From positions 19,781-83,780 of the forward strand of contig JAVJQK010000028.1 in assembly GCA_040218145.1 (NCBI GenBank): a DNA stretch of 64,000 nucleotides, read 5' to 3'. This document shows, piece by piece, positions 30,603 to 45,326 of the stretch. Within the stretch, counting starts at the first letter, position 1. The number at the start of each line of letters is the position of its first letter. The notes under the pieces were generated by a model. It saw nothing but the letters and a program-made list of their open reading frames with translations, made no database searches and was not told the DNA's origin. This DNA comes from Sandaracinaceae bacterium. Lineage in GTDB: Bacteria; Myxococcota_A; Polyangia; Polyangiales; Sandaracinaceae. A program made the position numbers and the translations under genes.

Positions 30603-31105
30603 GGCGTCCCCACGTCCGTGCTGAACTCACCCACGAAGCGCTCGAACACGCGAGAGGCCTCGTCGAAGGCCTCCGCGTGCGTCACGAGCGCGAAGTCGTA
30701 CGTGCACTCGTCCTTCTTCATCACGTAGAGCAGCAGCTCGCGGGGGACGCCGTCGAGCCGCGCGCGGACGTGGGAGCGCAGCGCCTCGCGGCCGTCCATC
30801 GGGACGCGATCGCTGCTGACCCAGTCCCGGTCGGTGAAGCCGATGAGGAGGTGATTGGTCAGCGACGTCAGGGGCACGTCCTGGAACGGATCGCAGGTCG
30901 AGTTGACTTGCACCACCGCCTCGAGCGCATCGTGGTGCCAGGCGAGGTCGTTCTGGTCGACGCCGATCCGGTCCCAGCCCTCGCCGAGGTCGCCGATGCG
31001 ATAGCGCGCCTCGCCGTCGGCGTACACCCCGCCGGTCAACGTCGCGCCGCCTCCACACGCGCCGAGGAGGATCGCGAAGGGGACCGCCAGCAGGTGCCGT
31101 CGCAT
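30599..31105 (-). CDS. Lipoprotein heading the MlaE-FtsX operon
   Basis: The 168-residue product has a lipobox (ILLGAC, Cys near residue 16) and a compact alpha/beta domain with RYRIGDLGEGWDRIGV and an even spread of aromatic residues. It is first in a five-gene operon and is probably the outer-membrane or periplasmic component that receives or presents lipid. ATG 31105 is supported by TATATC ending seven bases upstream. I do not recognise the family. Confidence 0.7.
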   Translation of the reverse strand: MRRHLLAVPFAILLGACGGGATLTGGVYADGEARYRIGDLGEGWDRIGVDQNDLAWHHDALEAVVQVNSTCDPFQDVPLTSLTNHLLIGFTDRDWVSSDRVPMDGREALRSHVRARLDGVPRELLLYVMKKDECTYDFALVTHAEAFDEASRVFERFVGEFSTDVGTP

Positions 31106-31112
31106 CGGCACG

Positions 31113-31118
31113 GATATA
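31113..31118 (-). promoter_or_regulatory. -10 element (TATATC) of the lipid-export operon
   Basis: TATATC on the minus strand ends seven bases before ATG 31105. The last base deviates from TANNNT. Confidence 0.5.
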
Positions 31119-31165
31119 GGCGGCCCCCCCCAGCGGCGCAATGACGCGCCCTCCGAGCGAGGGCG

Positions 31166-31801
31166 TCAGTCGATGGCGGCGGCGGGGAGGGACGCGGTCA
31201 GCTCGCGCAGGTGCGGGACGCGGGACTCGAGGAGGGGGAGCTGGCGGCGGAGGATGGTCTGCGTGACGTCCTGGAGCGGCAGGGTGAAGAAGAAGCAGAG
31301 GTTGTGGAGGATCCAGCGGTCCGCCTGCAGGATGGACAGGCCGTCCGGGTCGCTGCCGACCTCGGGGATGGAGCCCCGCTCCAGCTCCTCGAGGAGGCGG
31401 CGCGTGCCGTGCTGGTAGGCGTCGACCTCGAGGGGGCCGAAGTCCACGTGGAGGAGGGCGTAGACGCCCGCGGCGACCAGCCGGCGGTAGACCGGGAGCT
31501 GCTCGCAGACGAGGTGGTAGCCGAGCTCGTGGGCCTCCTCCTCGCCGAGGCCCTCCTCGAAGCCCCAGCTGCCGTCGCCGCTCGCGTCTCGTCCGCAGAA
31601 GACGACGAGCTGGCTCTCGTCTCCCGTTCGTCGGACGGCGGCCAGCATCTCGAGATCGAGCGGCGCGGTGGTCGGACCCTCCCGCCGGTATCGCTCGAGC
31701 CGGTCGCGGCCCACCCGGACTCGCTCCGTCGGTGAGAGGATCCAGGCTTTGCGCACACCCGCCGTCGTGTCGATGCTGCGTTCTTCGACGCGTAGGCCCA
31801 T
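31166..31801 (-). CDS. Soluble protein of unknown function
   Basis: The 211-residue protein is soluble, acidic and mixed alpha/beta. Notable segments are LQADRWILHNLCFFFTLPLQDVTQTILRRQ near the end and the central GYHLVCEQLPVYRRLVAAGVYALLHVDF. No catalytic motif is recognised. It is separated from its neighbours by more than 60 bases on each side and has the codon bias of the region. ATG 31801 follows GGGGG. Confidence 0.55.
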   Translation of the reverse strand: MGLRVEERSIDTTAGVRKAWILSPTERVRVGRDRLERYRREGPTTAPLDLEMLAAVRRTGDESQLVVFCGRDASGDGSWGFEEGLGEEEAHELGYHLVCEQLPVYRRLVAAGVYALLHVDFGPLEVDAYQHGTRRLLEELERGSIPEVGSDPDGLSILQADRWILHNLCFFFTLPLQDVTQTILRRQLPLLESRVPHLRELTASLPAAAID

Positions 31802-31882
31802 CCCCCGTGGAGGCTCCTCTCCCTCGCCCTCAGCGTAGCGGCTGGGTCCCTCGGCACAAGGGTGGCTGAGCCCGGATCCGGC

Positions 31883-34006
31883 TCAAACGAGCCCCTCGTC
31901 GAGGCGCCGCATGCCCTCGAGCAGCAAGCCCTCGGCGGAGGCATGGATCACCCGCGCGGGCGGCTCGAAGCGGGGGTCGAGGGTGAAGCGGCCGCGGTCG
32001 AGCTTCAGCAGGGCGTAGAAGGCCTCCTCGCCCGTGCGCTCTCCGAAGCGCGCGTCGTGGATCTGACCCTCGCAGAAGTGGATCTCGCCGCGCTTGGCGC
32101 CGGCCACGATCTGGAGCCGCCCCCCGCGCCGCCCGTTGGCGAGGATCTGCACGACGTCGGGCAGCGACATCTCCTCGAGCGATCCGCTGACGCCGCTGGC
32201 CTCCTGGCGAGACGCGCCCTCCACCGCCTGGCCCGCCTTGGTCGCGACGACCTCGGGCGAGGCCGGCTTGACGACGTAGTCGGTCGCGCCGAGCTCGAAC
32301 CCCTTGGTGACGGACTCGCGGTCCGCCCGACCGGTCAGGAACAGCACCGCCGGTCGGTCCGTCTCGCCGAGCTCTCGCACGCGCTCCATGAGCGTGAAGC
32401 CCTCGCCGCCCGCGCTCAGGTCCACCTCGGTCACGATGACCTCGGGCGGGCGCTCCGCGAGGAGGGCGAGCGCGGCCGGGAGCTCGCGCGCCACCTCGAC
32501 CGCGAACCCGTGCTCGATGAGGCGCATCTCGAGCACCGTCGTCTCCTCGGGGTCGGGATCCACGATCAGCACCCGCGGGCGCGTGCCGAGCCGCTCCGCG
32601 CCGTCGTCGCCGACGACCACGTGCCGCAGGAGATCCACGAGCGTCGGGTCGAAGAGCTCGCCGCCGAGCTCCTTGAGCACGCTGAGCGCCTGGGGGATCG
32701 AGAGCACGCGGCGGTAGGGGTTCTTCGAGTTGGTCGTCAGGTCGGAGTAGGTCTCGACGATGGCGAGGACCCGCGCGCCGTAGGGGATGTCCTTGCCCGC
32801 GAGCCGATCGGGGAGGCCTTTGCCGTCGAAGCGCTCATAGAGGTGACCGAGGATCTTCTTCGTGTCGGGGGGGAGCTGGGCCGAGGCAAAGAGCTTGACC
32901 GGGGACAGGCGCGACTTGGTGGCGCGGCCGCGGTGGCCTTCGTGGCGCGCGACGTTGAGCGCCGTGAGGTGGAGATCTCCTCCGGTCTTGCCGAGGTCGT
33001 GGATGTAGGCCGCGACGACGAGCGCGTGCCGGTCGGCGCCGCTCAGCCCGACCCGCTCCGCCACGAGTCGGCAGAGGCGCGCCACCTGACCGCTGTGCCC
33101 TCGCAGCTCGCCGCGATCGCGGTCGAGGAGGGACACGAAGACGTTCAGGGTCTCGAGGTAGTCGTCGAGCGAGACGCGGGGCGTCTCGTCGGTGCCCGAG
33201 AGCGGAGAGTCGATCGGGATGGTGCCCTCGAGGGGGACCGGCGCCGGCAGCGGCGCGGGCGCGACCTGCGGCGCCGGCTCACGGGGCGCGACGCGCGCGG
33301 TGGGCGGCGCGTCGGCCGGCGGCGGATCGATCGCGGGCCCCATGAAGGCGAACGGGTCGGCGAAGTCCGCGTCTCCGTGCTGGGCGCTGCCGCTCGCGGT
33401 GACGCTGCCGAACTGGCCGCCCTGCGACGGCGCGCTCGGGCCGCCGACCCGCGTGGTCTCGAACGGATCGAGCTCGCCGTAGTCCGGCATCTCGCGCGCG
33501 AAGAGCTCCTCGAAGGCGCGGGCGTGTCCGGCGTAGAACTTCTCGATGGCGGCGGCGATCGCCGCGGGGCGCGCCACCAGTGAGCGGACCTCGCGCACGC
33601 CGCTCACGACCTGCACCTGCTTCTCCAGATCGTCCTCGCCGGGTGCGGCGACCACGATCGAGAGCTGCTGTGCTCGCCGGTCGAAGACGACGGGGAAGAC
33701 CTGAAGGCGCTCGGCGAGCTTGCGCGGGATGCGCTCGAGCGTCTTGCGTTCGATGTTCGCCTTGCTCAGCCGCTCGGTGGAGACGAAGCGCGTCTGGTAG
33801 TGCGACGCGAGGAGCTTGAGCAGCTCGGCCTCTCTCATCGCGCCCGTGTCGAGGATGGCCTCCTCGACCCGGTCGCCGGTGCGCTGCGCTTGATGCAGGG
33901 CTCCCTCGTACTGCGCTGGCGTCAAGACGCCACGCTCCTTCAACCACGAGAGCACATGCATGCCCCGTGGACGATCCGCTCCGAGCGCACGAGAGCCGCC
34001 GCGCAC
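31883..34006 (-). CDS. MshEN / HD-GYP-like / receiver / DUF4388 regulator
   Basis: The 707-residue protein has an N-terminal MshEN-type (GspE N-terminal) domain, known in other proteins to bind cyclic-di-GMP (about 20-170). A linker leads to an HD-type phosphohydrolase (~300-480) with YIHDLGKTGGD. The GYP motif reads GKGLP, and part of the HHE motif is degenerate (HLYERFDG). A receiver domain follows (~510-630): the acceptor position reads TEVDLS with Glu where Asp is expected, while the Thr and Lys (LFLTG, VVKPA) are kept. The C-terminus is a DUF4388/PATAN domain. GTG 34006 is set by TAGACT six bases upstream; ATG 33961 is the alternative. A second-messenger-linked signalling role is likely. 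Confidence 0.85.
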   Translation of the reverse strand: MRGGSRALGADRPRGMHVLSWLKERGVLTPAQYEGALHQAQRTGDRVEEAILDTGAMREAELLKLLASHYQTRFVSTERLSKANIERKTLERIPRKLAERLQVFPVVFDRRAQQLSIVVAAPGEDDLEKQVQVVSGVREVRSLVARPAAIAAAIEKFYAGHARAFEELFAREMPDYGELDPFETTRVGGPSAPSQGGQFGSVTASGSAQHGDADFADPFAFMGPAIDPPPADAPPTARVAPREPAPQVAPAPLPAPVPLEGTIPIDSPLSGTDETPRVSLDDYLETLNVFVSLLDRDRGELRGHSGQVARLCRLVAERVGLSGADRHALVVAAYIHDLGKTGGDLHLTALNVARHEGHRGRATKSRLSPVKLFASAQLPPDTKKILGHLYERFDGKGLPDRLAGKDIPYGARVLAIVETYSDLTTNSKNPYRRVLSIPQALSVLKELGGELFDPTLVDLLRHVVVGDDGAERLGTRPRVLIVDPDPEETTVLEMRLIEHGFAVEVARELPAALALLAERPPEVIVTEVDLSAGGEGFTLMERVRELGETDRPAVLFLTGRADRESVTKGFELGATDYVVKPASPEVVATKAGQAVEGASRQEASGVSGSLEEMSLPDVVQILANGRRGGRLQIVAGAKRGEIHFCEGQIHDARFGERTGEEAFYALLKLDRGRFTLDPRFEPPARVIHASAEGLLLEGMRRLDEGLV

Positions 34007-34012
34007 GCCGAG

Positions 34013-34018
34013 AGTCTA
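34013..34018 (-). promoter_or_regulatory. -10 element (TAGACT) for the HD-GYP-like gene
   Basis: TAGACT on the minus strand ends six bases before GTG 34006. Confidence 0.6.
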
Positions 34019-34069
34019 GCAGCCCGGAGAAGCCCTGAGCCCGAAGTATTTGAGGCCGCCGCGCAGTGG

Positions 34070-34852
34070 TCAGGGGGCGCGCTGGAGCAGCACCCAGCCC
34101 GCGCCGGCCGCGGCGGCGACGAAGACCGCGAGCGCGAGTGTGCGTCGGCGCCTGGGGGCCGCGCGCGCCTGACCCCGCTCGGCGCGCAGGCCCGGGCCGA
34201 CGACCACGCCCACCGCGAGGGCGGCGACGAGCGCCGCGACCACGCTCGTGAGCACGGCCGCGTCGTCCGCCGCGTCCCCCCAGAGCGCCGCCTGGCTCTG
34301 ACGATCCGTCCACGCCGGCGCCACCACCGCCACGCCGAACGCGCCGACGGCGGTCGAGCCGAGCAGCGCCCGCCGCAGCCACCGGCGCGCGCGCGGCTCG
34401 GACACCGGCTCCTTGCCGACGATCGTCTGGGCGACCGCGGGCTTCACCTTCATCGGCCGCCCGAGCGCGTGGGTCGCCGCCGCCAGGTAGGCGAGCATCG
34501 ACAGGGCCCCGAGCAACGAGGTCGGCAGATCCAGGACCTCGCGCTCGACCAGGGCCGGGCGGAGCGCGACGGGGAGCGCCAGCGCCACCGGGCCGGCGGC
34601 CAGCAGCACCCAGCGCGCGGCCTCTCTCCGCGCGCGCGCGTTCAGCACGAGCCCGGAGGTCAGCGCGGCCACGGGGACCGAGGCGTACAGCACATCGGTG
34701 AGCCCGAGGTCACCCATCCGGCCCAGCGGGAACGCGACGATCACCACCCAGGCGTTCAGTCCGAGCAGGCCGATGCGCCACGCGTCCGCCGCGTCCGCGC
34801 TCCGGCGGGCGGAGGCGGTTTCCAACGAAGCTGTATGGGGATCGGCGCTCAT
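34070..34852 (-). CDS. Polytopic membrane protein, unknown function
   Basis: The 260-residue protein has about seven hydrophobic segments, for example IGLLGLNAWVVIVAF, VLLAAGPVALALPVAL, LLGSTAVGAFGVAVVA and LALAVFVAAAAGAGWVLL, with Arg-rich cytoplasmic loops. It is strictly divergent from the giant kinase gene, with only 16 bases between the start codons, so their promoters must overlap coding sequence. Family not recognised. Confidence 0.65.
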   Translation of the reverse strand: MSADPHTASLETASARRSADAADAWRIGLLGLNAWVVIVAFPLGRMGDLGLTDVLYASVPVAALTSGLVLNARARREAARWVLLAAGPVALALPVALRPALVEREVLDLPTSLLGALSMLAYLAAATHALGRPMKVKPAVAQTIVGKEPVSEPRARRWLRRALLGSTAVGAFGVAVVAPAWTDRQSQAALWGDAADDAAVLTSVVAALVAALAVGVVVGPGLRAERGQARAAPRRRRTLALAVFVAAAAGAGWVLLQRAP

Positions 34853-34856
34853 GAGC

Positions 34857-34862
34857 TAGACT
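34857..34862 (+). promoter_or_regulatory. -10 element (TAGACT) for the giant kinase gene
   Basis: TAGACT ends six bases before GTG 34869 and lies four bases from the divergent start codon at 34852. Confidence 0.6.
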
Positions 34863-34868
34863 GCACGC

Positions 34869-37898
<3,030 letters not shown>

Positions 37899-38124
37899 GC
37901 TGGCTCACGACGCGCGCGCCCGTGATCGTCCTCACGTCGCGGGGATCGCGGGGTCTCCTCGCTCCGCACCCGTCGGTTGGTTGCGTGACCGAGCGGGCCA
38001 TTGCTACCTTCCCGCCGCCTCCGAATGGCGGGGTGCGAGCAGGCTCGAGCGTTGGCGGACGATCGAACCAGAGCGCGCCCTCCGCGGCGGAGTGCATCGG
38101 ATGGTTGGTGGATCGGAGGCTCGA

Positions 38125-40023
38125 ATGAACCGTGAATCGGTGCGCGCTCCCGCGCTCGCTGGGCGCTCTCTCGTGCTGACCCTCGTGGTCGCGCTGGCAG
38201 GTTGTACGGCGCCCGTGGGCGACGTCGGCGACCTCGGAGAGGCGTCGGCCCCCATCGTCAACGGCACCCGCGGCGGCAACCGCGCGGTGGTCGTTCTGCA
38301 GAACTATCGCTCCGGCGGCCTCTGCACGGGCAGCTTGATCGCCGAGCGTGTCGTCCTGACCGCGAAGCACTGCGTGCAGGAGGCGTTCGACGATGGCCCG
38401 GTGCAGCCGAGCGACATCGTCGTCGGCGTGGGCGACTCGATCCGCGGGCTGAGCAGCGTGCTGCGCGTGCAGTCGATCACCGCGACGCCCGGCCGCTACA
38501 CGACGGACTCGCGCGGCGGCGTCGGGCGCGATCTCATCGGCGTCGACGTGGCGGTCATGGTGCTGCAGACGGGCGTCTCCGGCGTCGAGACCCTGCCCAT
38601 CATGCGCGACAGCCACACCACGTTGGGCGGCCAGCAGATCACGGCCGTGGGCTTCGGCCAGACCCCGGCGGGCGAGGTCGGCATCAAGTACACGGCGATG
38701 GGCCGCGTGCAGGGCACCGACGCTCGCCTCATCTACGTCGGCCCCCTGACCTGTCAGGGCGACAGCGGCGGCCCCGCGATCACCGAGGCGGGCGAGGTCG
38801 CGGGCGTGGTGAGCTTCGGCGCTGGCGGCTGCGGGAGCGGCTACGGCGCGTACAACGCCATCTTCCCGTTCCTCGATCTCATCGACGGCGCGCTCGCCGA
38901 GGCCGGCGCGTGCCTCAACGACGGCGAAGAGGTGTGCGACGGATCGGACAACGACTGCGACGACCTGGTCGACGAGACCTGCTCGCAGATCGGCGAGCCC
39001 TGCAGCCTCGACGGGGAGTGCGTCGGGCAGACCTGTCGCGACACGGACAGCGGGCGGATCTGCACCGTCCCCTGCGACCCGCTCCGCCCCGAGTTCGGCT
39101 GCGAGCCGGGCTTCTACTGCGCGTTCGCGGACGGCTGCGAGGGCTTCTGCGTCCCCCAGGTGGCCGAAGGGACCGCGTCGTTCGGCGACTCGTGCACGCG
39201 CAACGAGGACTGCGCGTCGCTCTTCTGCACCGACCCGGGCGACGGGCGCATGCGCTGCCTCTCGCCGTGTCGCGGCGACGACGGCATGTGTCTCGCGGGC
39301 GAGGCTTGCGCGGCGACCCCCGGGCGCTGCGGCGGCTGCGTCGACGCGGACATCCTGATCGGGGCGCGCGGCCTCGGCGAGGAGTGCGCGGAGGACGGCG
39401 ACTGCGGCTCGGGCGACTGCTACGACGACGCGGGCCGGATGTACTGCACGCGGATGTGCGCCGCCGACGGCGACTGCCCGAGCGGCTACCACTGCCGCGG
39501 AGACAGCTGCGTGGCGGGTCCGCGCGGCGAGATCGGTGAGCCCTGCGTGGCGAACGAGGACTGTGTGTCCGGGACGTTCTGCGCCGCGCGCGGCGACGAG
39601 GCCTGGTGCACCCGGGTCTGCGGAGACGGCCACGAGGAGTGCCCGGGCGGCTTCGACTGCGTCCCCGCGGGCGGGACCTCGGTCTGCGCGCCCACGCTCG
39701 GACTCGTGGGCGAGTCGTGCGCGAGCAACACGGAGTGCGTCAGCGGCCTCTGCGCCATGCGCGGCGACTCGGGCACCTGCACGCGCATGTGCGGCGCGGA
39801 CGCGCCCTGCGCCGCGGGCTTCGAGTGTCGTCGCACGGCAGACGGCGTCACCGCGGTCTGCGTCGCCCCCGAGCCGCCCACCACGGCGGGCGGCTGCGCG
39901 GCCTCGACGGTCGACCGGAGCTCTCCGCGCGCGCCTCTCTTCTTGCTGGGATTGGCGTTCGCCGCCATCGTGGCACTGCGGGGCCGCAGCGGTGGCCGCA
40001 ACCAGCGCCGCTCGCGGCCGTAG
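38125..40023 (+). CDS. Secreted trypsin-like protease A, Cys-rich, MYXO-CTERM-like
   Basis: The 632-residue protein has a lipobox (VVALAGC, Cys27) and a short propeptide. The chymotrypsin-fold domain starts at IVNG and has the triad His81 (LTAKHC), Asp140 (VDVAVMVL) and Ser213 (GDSGGPA). A MopE-type metal-binding motif follows (CDGSDNDCDDLVDETC), then five to six Cys-rich repeats of about 60 residues. The C-terminus has a Gly-Cys stretch, one helix and Arg-rich residues, as in MYXO-CTERM sorting signals. It is likely surface-displayed and then released. The start ATG follows GGAGG at 38115-38119. It is a tandem paralogue of the next gene, nine bases downstream. Confidence 0.9.
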   Translation: MNRESVRAPALAGRSLVLTLVVALAGCTAPVGDVGDLGEASAPIVNGTRGGNRAVVVLQNYRSGGLCTGSLIAERVVLTAKHCVQEAFDDGPVQPSDIVVGVGDSIRGLSSVLRVQSITATPGRYTTDSRGGVGRDLIGVDVAVMVLQTGVSGVETLPIMRDSHTTLGGQQITAVGFGQTPAGEVGIKYTAMGRVQGTDARLIYVGPLTCQGDSGGPAITEAGEVAGVVSFGAGGCGSGYGAYNAIFPFLDLIDGALAEAGACLNDGEEVCDGSDNDCDDLVDETCSQIGEPCSLDGECVGQTCRDTDSGRICTVPCDPLRPEFGCEPGFYCAFADGCEGFCVPQVAEGTASFGDSCTRNEDCASLFCTDPGDGRMRCLSPCRGDDGMCLAGEACAATPGRCGGCVDADILIGARGLGEECAEDGDCGSGDCYDDAGRMYCTRMCAADGDCPSGYHCRGDSCVAGPRGEIGEPCVANEDCVSGTFCAARGDEAWCTRVCGDGHEECPGGFDCVPAGGTSVCAPTLGLVGESCASNTECVSGLCAMRGDSGTCTRMCGADAPCAAGFECRRTADGVTAVCVAPEPPTTAGGCAASTVDRSSPRAPLFLLGLAFAAIVALRGRSGGRNQRRSRP

Positions 40024-40032
40024 GAGCTGACG

Positions 40033-41841
40033 ATGAAGTCGATCGCCAGGTGGTTCGTTGCCCTCTCCCTCACCGCTTGTGTCCCGATGGGGCCGGAGAT
40101 CGGCGCGTCGGAAGACGCGATCGTCGACGGAACCCTCGAGCGCGCGCGTGACGAGGTCGTCTTCCTCTATCGCCTCGACGGCGCGGCCTGCACCGGCTCG
40201 TTCATCTCGCCGCGCGTGGTGCTCACCGCGCACCACTGCGTGGCAGGGCGGAGCGGCGGGTTGGCGCCCGCGAGCAACTTCCGCATCTACGTCGGCTCCT
40301 CGACCCGATCGCTCACCGCGGAGTATCGCGTGAGCGAGGTCCGGCCCGTCCCGAACGCGGGGCTGAGCGGGCGCGAGCCCAACGACGTGGCGCTCCTCGT
40401 GCTCTCGAGCGCGGCGCGCGAGACCCCGCTCGAGATCGCGCGGACCAGCCCCCGCGATCTCTTCGGTCAGAGCGTCACGGCGGTCGGCTACGGCCAGACG
40501 CCGTCGGGCGGCTCGGGCACCAAGTACACCACCCAGACCACCATCGAAGGCTACATGGGCGGGTTCATCTTCGTGCCCCCCAGCGTGTGCTCCGGCGACT
40601 CCGGCGGCCCGCTGATCGGCGCGGACGGCCTGGTCTACGGCGTGGCCAGCTTCATCTACAGCCCCGACGGACGCACCGAGCCTCGCTGCGGGACCGCGCC
40701 CGGGGCGTACAACGAGATCTTCCGCTTCGTCGACTTCATCGACGGCGTGCTGGCCGAGACCGGCACCTGCGTCCCGGACGCGGTCGAGGAGTGCAACGGC
40801 GAGGACGACGACTGCGACGACGCGGTCGACGAGGGCTGCACGCCGCTCGGCGAGCCGTGCGCGAGCGGCGACGAGTGCGTCGGCGGGCTCTGCGACGACA
40901 CCCCGATCGGGCGCGTCTGCACCTCGGCCTGCGATCCGCTGCGGCCGGCCCAGGGCTGCTCGCCGGGCTTCTACTGCGGACGCCAGGGCTGCAACGGGTT
41001 CTGCCTCCCGGGCGAGCGCGGCGAGGGCCTCAACGACGCGGCGTGCGCGGCGGACACGGACTGCGCATCGCTCCACTGCGTCGATCCCGGCGACGGTCGG
41101 GCGCGTTGCCTCGACCCGTGCCGCGCGGACGCGGGGCTCTGCCTCGCCGGCGAGGTCTGCGCGGCGGCGGCCGGACAGTGCGGCGCGTGCGTGCCGCGGG
41201 GCCTCGTGGTCGGCGCGCGTGGCCTCGGGGAGCCGTGCGAAGACGACGAGGAGTGTCGCGGTGACTTCGTGTGCCACGAGTCGGCGGGGATCTCCGCCTG
41301 CGCCTCGGCGTGCGAGGCCGACGACGACTGCGGCGACGGCTTCGAGTGCCGTGACGCGCTCTGCATCCGCGACCGCCGTCAGGGCGTGGGCGGGACGTGC
41401 GTCGTCAACGAAGACTGCGGCGACGGCATCTGCGCCGCCGCGGGCGATCGCCGCTGGTGCACGGCGCCGTGCAGCGGCGCGGACGACTGCCCGGCGGGCT
41501 TCGACTGCACGCCTGCGGGCGCCGCGATGGTCTGCGCCCCGACCGGCGCGCTCGAGGGCGAGCGCTGCGAGGGCAACGCCGACTGCGTGACCAACCTCTG
41601 CGCCGCGCTGCCGGGCGGAGAGTCCGTCTGCACGAGCATCTGCGACGCGGCCAACGCGTGCGCGCCGGGCTTCGAGTGCACGCGCACGGGCTCCTCGGCC
41701 GCAGCGGTGTGCATCCCGGCGACCCCGACCTCGACGTCGGGCGGGGGCTGCGCCGCGGCGTCGGGCAGCTCGTCCGGCTCGCTCCCCGGCGTCGCGCTCC
41801 TCGCGCTCGTCGCGCTGGGGCTGTTCTTCCGTCGTCGCTGA
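40033..41841 (+). CDS. Secreted trypsin-like protease B, Cys-rich, MYXO-CTERM
   Basis: The 602-residue paralogue of the preceding gene has a lipobox (LSLTAC, Cys16), the IVDG activation site, and the triad His68 (TAHHC), Asp118 (NDVALLVL) and Ser190 (SGDSGGPL). The MopE-like motif reads CNGEDDDCDDAVDEGC, followed by Cys-rich repeats with the pattern ADTDCASLHC. The tail GSLPGVALLALVALGLFFRRR after GGCAAASG is a good MYXO-CTERM match. Predatory degradation of prey proteins is a plausible role. The two genes are co-directional with a nine-base gap and are presumably cotranscribed. Identity between the copies is moderate, so the duplication is old. Confidence 0.92.
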   Translation: MKSIARWFVALSLTACVPMGPEIGASEDAIVDGTLERARDEVVFLYRLDGAACTGSFISPRVVLTAHHCVAGRSGGLAPASNFRIYVGSSTRSLTAEYRVSEVRPVPNAGLSGREPNDVALLVLSSAARETPLEIARTSPRDLFGQSVTAVGYGQTPSGGSGTKYTTQTTIEGYMGGFIFVPPSVCSGDSGGPLIGADGLVYGVASFIYSPDGRTEPRCGTAPGAYNEIFRFVDFIDGVLAETGTCVPDAVEECNGEDDDCDDAVDEGCTPLGEPCASGDECVGGLCDDTPIGRVCTSACDPLRPAQGCSPGFYCGRQGCNGFCLPGERGEGLNDAACAADTDCASLHCVDPGDGRARCLDPCRADAGLCLAGEVCAAAAGQCGACVPRGLVVGARGLGEPCEDDEECRGDFVCHESAGISACASACEADDDCGDGFECRDALCIRDRRQGVGGTCVVNEDCGDGICAAAGDRRWCTAPCSGADDCPAGFDCTPAGAAMVCAPTGALEGERCEGNADCVTNLCAALPGGESVCTSICDAANACAPGFECTRTGSSAAAVCIPATPTSTSGGGCAAASGSSSGSLPGVALLALVALGLFFRRR

Positions 41842-41922
41842 TCTCCGACCGAGATCGAGCCGTGGCGCTCGGCGATCCATCGCGCGCATCTCTGCTGTGC
41901 GCTGCTATGGTCGCCAGCGCCG

Positions 41923-42905
41923 ATGGCCGAGCGCATGCATCCCCCGAGCGCGCGAAAGCTCCGCGAAGCGAGGCGGCGCGGTGAGGTGCCGCGCTCCGAG
42001 CTGGCGGCCGGCGCGCTGGTCCTGCTCGCGGTGACGGCGGCCGCGACCCTCGGCGCGCCCGCCGCGCTGGGGATCTGGCAGCGGCTCTTCCAGGACGTCC
42101 TGACGCTCTCGCCGCGCGAAGCGCTGCTCGCGTCCGCGCTCGCGGCCGCGTCGCTCGCCGCGCCAGTGCTCGCCACCGCCGCGGTCGCCGGCGCGCTCGC
42201 CACGTTCCTTCAGGTGGGGCCGCTCTTCTCGACCGAGCCCATGCGGTTCGATCTGGGGCGACTCGGACGGAGCTTCGGGCGGGTCCTGTCGCCGCGCGCG
42301 ATCGGTGAGCGCCTCGCTTCGCTGCCTCTGGTCGCGTTGCTCCTGGCGCTCGGCCTGTGGGGAATCGGCGTCGCGCTGCATGGGCTCGCGGGGAGGCCGG
42401 AGCTGGACGCGGCGCGCGCCACCTCGGCCGGCGCCGCGGTGCTGGGCGCCGTGCTCTGGCGCGCGGCCGGCCTCTTCGTCGCGGCCGGCGCGGTGGCGGT
42501 CGTCTACCGGCGCTGGCGCTGGTGGCGTGATCAGCACATGACCCGGCGAGAGATGCGCGAGGAGCAGCGACGCACAGAGGGGGACCCGACCGCGAAGCGC
42601 CGTCGCGCGCGGCAGCACCGCGAGCAGGCCCTGGGGCCGACCCTCGAGGAGGCGCGCGCGCAGACGACGATCGCGCTGCGGGGCCCGGGGCTCGCGGTCT
42701 TGCTCGACTGGACGGACCGAGACGCGGCGCCGAAGGTGGCGTTCATCGCCCGCGGCGGGGTCGCATCCGAGGCGGCGCAGGGGCTGCCGGGCGCGCTCGA
42801 CGAGGCGCTCGCGGTGGAGCTCGCGCGCATCGGCGTCGGGCGCCGGGTGCCGCGCGCCTACTTCTCACGGCTCGCGCCGCACCTGGCGCGCCTCGCGGAG
42901 GCGGC

Positions 42906-42909
<4 letters not shown>
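41923..42909 (+). CDS. FlhB/SctU-like protein with lost autocleavage site
   Basis: The 328-residue protein matches the type III secretion switch family. The N-terminus HPPSARKLREARRRGEVPRS corresponds to the family signature, about four membrane helices follow, and the cytoplasmic linker MTRREMREEQRRTEGDPTAKRRRAR is the classical coupling region. The autocleavage motif NPTH of FlhB/SctU aligns with RGPG (residues 253-256), in ALRGPGLAVLLDW. Self-cleavage should therefore be impossible. No other flagellar or injectisome gene is in the window. It overlaps priA by four bases (GTGA). TATGGT lies eleven bases upstream of ATG 41923. It may be a degenerate or repurposed export component. Confidence 0.85.
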
Positions 42910-45230
<2,321 letters not shown>

Positions 45231-45326
45231 GTCGCCTGTACCTGCCAGTGGACAGGCCCCCGTGCGGGAACGCCGGGCGCTCCGTTTTCGCCTGAATTCC
45301 GCGCTTTTCGCGCCAGGCCGGGGCGC

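Noticed and set aside
37899..38124. Small gene or RNA in the 226-base gap before the first protease
   Set aside because: Only a TACCTT near 38005 and the protease ribosome site are seen; no conserved structure or convincing ORF.
45231..45256. GCCTGT/ACAGGC stem after priA as a terminator
   Set aside because: Six-bp stem with a long loop and no T-tract.
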